Assembly (NCBI RefSeq): GCF_021654035.1
Contig: NZ_JAJPDW010000001.1
Coordinates: 434,001 to 498,000, forward strand
Direction of reading: 5' to 3'
DNA: 64,000 nucleotides
Source of the DNA: Microbacterium aurantiacum
GTDB taxonomy: Bacteria > Actinomycetota > Actinomycetes > Actinomycetales > Microbacteriaceae
This document shows positions 61,229 through 64,000 of the stretch, one piece after another. Made by a program: the position numbers and the translations under genes. The notes beneath the pieces are model-generated. The model saw only the letters and a program-made list of their open reading frames with translations. It did not search any database and was not told where the DNA came from. Each line of letters starts with the position of its first letter. Position 1 is the first letter of the stretch.

Positions 61229-62220
61229 CGGTTGTCTCCCGAGTAGTGGACCCAGTTCTTCTGGGTGCGGAACAAGATGAGGGCGATGATCGCGACGACG
61301 ATCATCAGTGCCCACGCGATCGCGGCAGCGTAGCCGTACTGGCCGTCGGAGAAGCCGCGCTTGTAGAGGTAGAGGGTGATGAAGTTCGTCATGCCCGCCG
61401 GGCCACCCGTGCCGTTGGAGATGATGTACGCCGACGCGAAGACCTGGAAGGCCCCGATCAGACCGAGCAGCAGGTTGAAGAAGATCACGGGCGAGAGCAT
61501 CGGCAGGGTCACCGCGCGGAAGCGGTGCCACGGACCCGCGCCGTCCATCTCCGCGGCCTCGTAGAGCTCCTTCGGGATCTGCTTGAGGCCGGCGAGGAAG
61601 ATGACCATCGTCGCGCCGAACTGCCAGACCGCCAGGATGATCATCGCGGGGAGGACGAGGGCGGGGTTGCCGATCCACGACCCGAGGTTGATGCCGAAGA
61701 AGCTGAGGAAGTTGTCGACCGGACCCTCGCCGGCGAACATCGCCCGCCACACGATGGCGACCGAGACCGAGGCGCCGATGAGGGAGGGGGCGTAGAACGC
61801 CGAGCGGAAGAACGCCGCTCCGCGGTCGCGGTAGTTCAGGAGCATGGCCACGATGAGGGCCGCGGCGAGCATGATCGGGGTGCCGACGAGCACGTAGATG
61901 AGGGTGATCTGCGCCGACTGGATGAACTGCGGGTCGTCGGTGAAGAGGCGGACGTAGTTGTCGATGCCCACCCATTCCGGCGGCTGGAAGATGTTGTACC
62001 GCGTGAAGGACAGGTAGAGCGAGTACACCATCGGGATGATCGTGAGGCCGAAGAAGCCGATGAGCCAGGGGATGAGGAACCCGTAGCCAGCGAGGGTCTC
62101 CTTGCGCTGGCGGGTGCGCTGGCCCGGTCGGGCCGCGGGCGCCTCGGGGCGGTTGCGAGCGCTCAGCGACCGCTTGGAGGTCTTCCCGGTGACGATGACC
62201 CTCGTCGTTGTCGTACTCAC
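61225..62220 (-). CDS. carbohydrate ABC transporter permease (MalF/UgpA type)
   Basis: The 331-residue protein has a basic N-terminal leader, then LAGYGFLIPWLIGFFGLTIIPMVYSLYLSF (first span), and the EAA loop YEAAEMDGAGPWHRFRAVTLP. It pairs with the next permease to form the channel. The GTG at 62220 is preceded by CAGGAGTAACC. Confidence 0.9.
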   Translation of the reverse strand: MSTTTTRVIVTGKTSKRSLSARNRPEAPAARPGQRTRQRKETLAGYGFLIPWLIGFFGLTIIPMVYSLYLSFTRYNIFQPPEWVGIDNYVRLFTDDPQFIQSAQITLIYVLVGTPIMLAAALIVAMLLNYRDRGAAFFRSAFYAPSLIGASVSVAIVWRAMFAGEGPVDNFLSFFGINLGSWIGNPALVLPAMIILAVWQFGATMVIFLAGLKQIPKELYEAAEMDGAGPWHRFRAVTLPMLSPVIFFNLLLGLIGAFQVFASAYIISNGTGGPAGMTNFITLYLYKRGFSDGQYGYAAAIAWALMIVVAIIALILFRTQKNWVHYSGDNR

Positions 62221-62293
62221 GGTTACTCCTGGTCTCGAGGTGGAGGATGGGGCGAGGGGAGGCCCGAGCGATCCGCCCGGGCCTCCCCGTCGC

Positions 62294-63592
62294 TCACGAG
62301 TTGTTGCTGAGGACGACGTCCATCTCGGTGAAGAAGCGGTCGACCGCGTCCTCCACGGAGATCGTGCCGAAGCCGAGCTCCTGGCCGAGGACCCGGAACT
62401 CCTCCTCGAGCGTGCCGTAGCCGACGATCGGCACCGGCGGCGCGTCGCCCAGGCGGTCCTGGATCGAGGCTTCGTAGTCGCGGATCTGCTCGCTCAGCGG
62501 GTCGAGGTCGGCTGCTTCCAGCGCGGTCTCGGATGCCGGGAGGCCGCGGTTCGTGCCGAAGATCTCACCCGACTGCGGCGAGTTCACCAGGAAGTTCACG
62601 AGGGTCGCGGCGGCTTCCGGGTGATCGGTGTTGGCGGCGATCGAGTGGAGCATCGAGGGCTTGAGGTACAGGTCCTGCGCTCCCTCGACGGTGATGGGCG
62701 GGGCGACGAGACCGAGCTCCGGGTATCCCTCGCCCAGCTCGCCGAGGTAGCCGGCGCCGAAGTTGTCCCACGTCAGCTCGCTGGCGGTCAGGGCCGCACC
62801 GAAGCCGGACGTCGGGAAGATCTCTTCGAGGCGCTGGGCCGAGATGACAGCTCCCGAGGCGATGACCTCCTGGCCGTCCTCCCAGAACTCCGCCAGGCGG
62901 GCCTCGTCGAAGCCGGGCTCGCCGTCTTCGGTGAACAGGGCGCTGCCTTCGGCGCGCAGCTGGATCTCGAAGTTCTGGATGCGACCGGCGTAGTCCGATC
63001 CGCCCCACACCTCGCCGCCGCTGGCCTCGGTGACCTCGCCCATCCACGCGGCGTAGTCGTCCCACGTGCCGCCGGCGAACTCGTCGACGCCGACCTCGGC
63101 GAGGAGGGTCGGGTTGGTGTACATGCCCCAGGCGTTCGTCGACGTGGCGATGCCGTAGGTGGTGCCGCCGACCACGCCGATGTCGAGGATGTTCTGCGGG
63201 ATCGGGTCGGTCTCGATGACGTCGCCGAGGTAGGGGTCGAGATCGAGCAGCAGCCCGTTCTCGGAGTACTGCCGGAGGTAGGAGTAGTCGAACTGCATGA
63301 CGTCGGGCAGGTTGCCGCCGGCGGCCTCGGTCTGGCGACGCTCCCAGAACGCGGGGAAGTCGAGGAACGAGGAGTTCACCGTGATATTCGGGTACTCCTC
63401 CTCGAACGCGGCGATCGCCTCGTTGTACATCTCGGCGCGCACGTCGTTGCCCCAGAAGGCGAGGTCGAGCGTCACCTCCTCGTCGGGGTCGAGGGTTCCT
63501 GCCGGCTCGCTGCCGCCGGCGCAGCCGGCCAGGGCCAGGGCGGCACCGGTCGCGACGGCGATCCCGGTGATGGCCCGCTTCTTGCTGAACAT
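62294..63592 (-). CDS. extracellular sugar-binding lipoprotein (family 1 SBP)
   Basis: The 432-residue protein has a lipoprotein signal peptide (MFSKKRAITG, hydrophobic core, lipobox LAGC near residue 23). The mature domain has the CUT1 pattern: LAFWGNDVRAEMYNEAIAAFEEEYPNITV, DVMQFDYSYLRQYSENGLLLDL and GTNRGLPAS. It captures oligosaccharides outside the membrane for the two permeases. It is the first gene of the operon that ends with GH42 and, through a second promoter, abfA and GH35. Confidence 0.92.
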   Translation of the reverse strand: MFSKKRAITGIAVATGAALALAGCAGGSEPAGTLDPDEEVTLDLAFWGNDVRAEMYNEAIAAFEEEYPNITVNSSFLDFPAFWERRQTEAAGGNLPDVMQFDYSYLRQYSENGLLLDLDPYLGDVIETDPIPQNILDIGVVGGTTYGIATSTNAWGMYTNPTLLAEVGVDEFAGGTWDDYAAWMGEVTEASGGEVWGGSDYAGRIQNFEIQLRAEGSALFTEDGEPGFDEARLAEFWEDGQEVIASGAVISAQRLEEIFPTSGFGAALTASELTWDNFGAGYLGELGEGYPELGLVAPPITVEGAQDLYLKPSMLHSIAANTDHPEAAATLVNFLVNSPQSGEIFGTNRGLPASETALEAADLDPLSEQIRDYEASIQDRLGDAPPVPIVGYGTLEEEFRVLGQELGFGTISVEDAVDRFFTEMDVVLSNNS

Positions 63593-63686
63593 CCTTGTCC
63601 TCTCTTGACGTCTGCGTCCGATTCTCGCGCTCGCGACGTCCGTGTCCGATGGTGCGGTGTGAGCGTCTCCGGTGCTTCAGGGTGCT

Positions 63687-63733
63687 GGAAAGCGCTTGCC
63701 CGTTACGCTACCCCGCGCAAAAACGTTTCGCAA
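63687..63733 (-). promoter_or_regulatory. oligosaccharide operon promoter with two LacI-type sites
   Basis: Minus strand: TTGCGA (-35, 63733-63728), 17 bases, TAGCGT (-10, 63710-63705), then GGCAAGCGCTTTCC (63700-63687) over the transcription start. The spacer contains the 8-bp palindrome AAACGTTT (63721-63728). The GGAAAGCGCTTGCC site matches those before the uronate and DUF993 operons and near glycerate kinase. Confidence 0.75.
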
Positions 63734-63760
63734 GGGTCTTCTCGCAAATCTTGTAACGAT

Positions 63761-64000
63761 TCACGAACGCCGGCAGGTGAGAACGCCGTCCGTGCCCACG
63801 CTCAGCGTCGCCGTGTGGACGGCGCTCCGTCGTGCCGCGTCCGGCGCGGCATCCGCGATCTCGGCGCCGTCCCACCAGGGGTGCGTGAAGTAGTAGAGCC
63901 GGGCGGTGTCGGTCTCGGTATCGACGACCACCATCCCGTGGCGCCCCACCTGCACGCCGAGGTCCGCAGGGCCGTGCTCGCCGAGGATCACGGCATCCGC
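63761..64000 (-). CDS. C-terminal end of a glycoside hydrolase-like protein (partial, runs off right edge)
   Basis: About 79 C-terminal residues are visible, entering from beyond 64000 in an open frame and ending at 63761. RLYYFTHPWWDG and GRHGMVVVDTETDTA resemble the last beta-strands of five-bladed-propeller hydrolases such as GH43, but the fragment is too short to prove it. It lies upstream of the sugar-binding protein on the same strand and is probably part of the same carbohydrate locus. Confidence 0.55.
   Translation of the reverse strand, partial: ADAVILGEHGPADLGVQVGRHGMVVVDTETDTARLYYFTHPWWDGAEIADAAPDAARRSAVHTATLSVGTDGVLTCRRS

Overview
This is a 64 kb chromosomal window from a high-GC Gram-positive actinobacterium, most likely a Microbacterium-like member of Microbacteriaceae. 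The basis for this is the very GC-rich third codon positions, actinobacterial-type proteins (F420-type LLM oxidoreductase, AldO-type alditol oxidase, DUF993), many GTG starts and a dense GGATGCC/GGCATCC signature. I see no rRNA, tRNA, phage, IS element or CRISPR array. Neighbouring genes very often overlap as ATGA or GTGA, so most of the window is tightly coupled operons.

Layout. 1-7963: L-rhamnose catabolism (mutarotase, isomerase, esterase, aldolase/dehydrogenase fusion, rhamnulokinase, serine hydrolase) divergent from a LacI regulator with a visible promoter and operator. 7998-11738: a four-gene oxidation operon (amidohydrolase, small protein, aldo/keto reductase, alditol oxidase). 11857-14585: MarR-MFS efflux pair and a lysophospholipase-like hydrolase. 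14718-14864: gabT relic. 14891-24232: eight-gene operon with a complete BMP-type ABC importer, an adenosine-deaminase-like amidohydrolase, a DeoR regulator, a BtpA/SgcQ TIM barrel and an FGGY kinase. This is the best candidate for an undescribed pathway. 24360-29148: small membrane proteins, lipoate ligase, solitary DNA methyltransferase, LLM oxidoreductase, DUF559 protein. 29410-32855: esterases, TetR regulator and a GH3 relic. 32962-37817: galactose (galT-galK) and xylan (GH10) genes sharing a LacI operator. 37847-39213: palindromic repeats and gene relics. 39302-46264: glycerate kinase and a uronate/aldarate operon ending in 2-oxoglutarate. 46343-50022: two LacI regulators and a deletion scar joining a glycoside hydrolase tail to an AraC tail. 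50142-53458: Gfo/Idh-DUF993-TIM operon of unknown substrate. 53595-63592: oligosaccharide ABC importer, YesL, GH42, GH51 and GH35, with a further partial gene at the right edge.

Taken together, the window reads as an island for consuming plant cell wall sugars, especially pectin rhamnogalacturonan I: rhamnose, a uronate route, galactan/arabinan side-chain oligomers, galactose and xylo-oligomers. The hydrolases carry no signal peptides, which suggests import of oligomers followed by cytoplasmic hydrolysis. The spaces between units hold three families of palindromic elements (61, 78 and about 80-87 bp) and several gene remnants, so the island has been actively remodelled.
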